Positions 6,583-7,358 of a stretch of DNA of 7,358 bases are shown here, piece after piece; positions within the stretch are counted from its first letter, which is position 1, and every line of letters starts with the position of its first letter. Below the pieces are notes generated by a model. That model saw only the letters and a list, made by a program, of their open reading frames with translations. It made no database searches and had not been told where the DNA came from. A program made the translations under genes and the position numbers. Where the stretch lies: NCBI GenBank assembly GCA_017646885.1, contig JAGCLR010000367.1, positions 1 to 7,358 of the forward strand, given 5' to 3'. The DNA comes from Methanobrevibacter sp. GTDB taxonomy: Archaea > Methanobacteriota > Methanobacteria > Methanobacteriales > Methanobacteriaceae.

Positions 6583-6626
6583 AACATCATAAATCCTCCC
6601 TATTTTTTCGGCTTGGCGATAAGTAA

Positions 6627-6646
6627 TAAAAAATATATATTATATT
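6627..6646 (+). promoter_or_regulatory. Promoter of the eha operon
   Basis: A purine-rich ATAAAAAA segment followed by ATATATATTATATT is the strongest TATA-like block in the spacer. Its centre is about 26 bases before the ehaA start codon. Archaeal transcription starts about 25 bases from the TATA centre, so the transcript should begin within a few bases of the ATG at 6664. No Shine-Dalgarno sequence lies in the short space between, which fits a leaderless message. Confidence 0.6.
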
Positions 6647-6663
6647 AAAACATATTATTAACT

Positions 6664-6987
6664 ATGATTAGTATAGGTGCTAATGGATTTCAATTATTTG
6701 TGAATTATATAGTGGCTATTATAGTTGCAATAGTCTTAGGATTAGCCTTAAGATTGCCGCTTCTTCCTGAAAAGCCAATCAGGTTTTCATGGACAAAAAG
6801 TGCACTATTTCCAACTCCTATATTTGCAATAGGAATTTTAGCTATTTTTTATTCATTAAATATTTTTTGGATTTATGACGGATTGGTAATTGCAATTTTA
6901 GTAGGTTTAGCTTCCGCTTTATTTGTAAAGTACTTATTCGATTATGTTTTCCCAAATCCTCCACAAATTGAAGGAGGGAGCAAATAA
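6664..6987 (+). CDS. ehaA: Energy-converting hydrogenase A, membrane subunit EhaA
   Basis: This 107-residue integral membrane protein matches EhaA, the first gene of the methanogen eha operon. Eha is a membrane-bound [NiFe] hydrogenase complex that uses ion motive force to reduce ferredoxin with H2. In hydrogenotrophic methanogens this is thought to replenish intermediates of the methanogenic cycle. Three hydrophobic segments are visible, at about 9-31, 48-70 and 72-94. Between the first two is a short loop with the family-like block [22 protein letters not shown] (31-52). The C-terminus is a short polar tail. No metal-binding motif is expected or seen in this small subunit. The ATG at 6664 is the only start compatible with the promoter geometry. 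Its stop overlaps the start of ehaB by one base (TAATG), so the two are translationally linked. Confidence 0.85.
   Translation: MISIGANGFQLFVNYIVAIIVAIVLGLALRLPLLPEKPIRFSWTKSALFPTPIFAIGILAIFYSLNIFWIYDGLVIAILVGLASALFVKYLFDYVFPNPPQIEGGSK
6973..6980 (+). promoter_or_regulatory. Shine-Dalgarno site for ehaB inside the end of ehaA
   Basis: GGAGGGAG lies six bases before the ehaB ATG and encodes part of the last residues of EhaA. This strong site contrasts with the absence of one in front of ehaA and supports the chosen ehaB start within the TAATG overlap. Confidence 0.8.
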
Positions 6988-7358
6988 TGGATCTAATAAT
7001 TGGCTTGATTCTAGCAACCATTATCTCCTGGCTTAACTTTGTTTTAGTGGATACATTCATGGGACTTCCAGAAGCTCCAGGTGTAAAAGGTGCTGAAACA
7101 GTAGGATATTCCATCAAAGCAAGAAAAGGAGATTTGGCAGGAGGATTCTTCCAAGGAAACATTCTATGTTCTCCAGATGCATCAGCAGGAACATTGATGG
7201 CATCAATTGGAGTTTACATTCTTGGAATTCAAGGAGGATTAATAGCTGCATTGCTTGTTTACATTGGAAATAGATTATGTGCAGATCCAGGATATGCTGG
7301 AACTACCGGTGCATTGACCATGACACTATTGATATTCATCTTCTCATTTGTTGGAATC
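6987..7358 (+). CDS. ehaB: Energy-converting hydrogenase A, membrane subunit EhaB (5' part, runs off the window)
   Basis: The frame opened by the ATG at 6987 stays open for 124 codons to the window edge, so the 3' end is missing. The product resembles EhaB, the second, multi-spanning subunit of the Eha ion-translocating hydrogenase. A first membrane helix covers about residues 2-24. A conserved-looking loop follows, with [20 protein letters not shown] (26-45) and [20 protein letters not shown] (47-66). Further hydrophobic segments lie at about 68-95 and from 107 onward. The position directly after ehaA, with a one-base overlap and its own strong ribosome site, is the expected operon order. 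The rest of the operon (other small membrane subunits, hydrogenase large and small subunits, ferredoxin-like proteins) would be expected to the right of the window. Confidence 0.85.
   Translation, partial: MDLIIGLILATIISWLNFVLVDTFMGLPEAPGVKGAETVGYSIKARKGDLAGGFFQGNILCSPDASAGTLMASIGVYILGIQGGLIAALLVYIGNRLCADPGYAGTTGALTMTLLIFIFSFVGI

Noticed and set aside
6842..7162. Minus-strand open frame across ehaA/ehaB
   Set aside because: It is antisense to two recognisable overlapping membrane-subunit genes and has no supporting signal.
1..7358. A novel defence or mobile system
   Set aside because: No nuclease, transposase, integrase, reverse transcriptase, toxin-antitoxin pair or terminal repeats can be seen; most genes belong to familiar archaeal families.

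Overview
The window looks like chromosomal DNA of a methanogenic archaeon of the order Methanobacteriales, most likely Methanobrevibacter or a close relative. Four things point there: the start of an energy-converting hydrogenase (eha) operon at the right edge, a KEOPS Cgi121 subunit, an adhesin-like beta-helix surface protein with an N-terminal signal and a C-terminal membrane anchor, and low-GC DNA with very AT-rich spacers, TATA-like boxes and T-tract terminators. No tRNA, rRNA, CRISPR array or insertion sequence is visible.

Left part (1-1252, + strand): the C-terminal end of an unidentified protein that finishes in a clear PCNA-binding (PIP-box) motif, then, after 19 bases, a small PLP-dependent enzyme of the DegT/DnrJ/EryC1/StrS fold. 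The two are probably co-transcribed. A long pyrimidine-rich stretch follows and probably terminates transcription.

Centre left (about 1360-3215, + strand): a single-gene unit for a secreted, membrane-anchored beta-helix protein. The reading frame, signal peptide and a strong Shine-Dalgarno site agree on a start at 1478, but the codon there is ATA, not ATG. This is the most unusual feature of the window.

Centre right (3225-6396, - strand), in transcription order: a GalE-like NAD-dependent sugar-nucleotide epimerase, a 2-isopropylmalate/(R)-citramalate synthase family enzyme, and Cgi121. Gaps are 74 and 92 bases. The first gap shows no T-tract terminator on the transcribed strand. The second holds a 10-bp hairpin followed by T-rich DNA. 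The products serve sugar-nucleotide metabolism, branched-chain amino acid (or related 2-oxoacid) synthesis and tRNA t6A modification, so they form a neighbourhood rather than a pathway.

Right part (6397-7358): a 267-base divergent spacer with candidate promoters, an 11-bp tandem repeat, an 8-bp inverted repeat and an orphan Shine-Dalgarno/mini-ORF. It is followed by ehaA and the first 124 codons of ehaB, the first membrane subunits of the Eha complex that couples ion flow to ferredoxin reduction by H2. The ehaA message looks leaderless or nearly so, whereas ehaB has a strong Shine-Dalgarno site inside the end of ehaA.

Apart from the ATA start and a few regulatory-looking sequences, this is ordinary methanogen chromosome. 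I do not see a convincing new multi-gene system.
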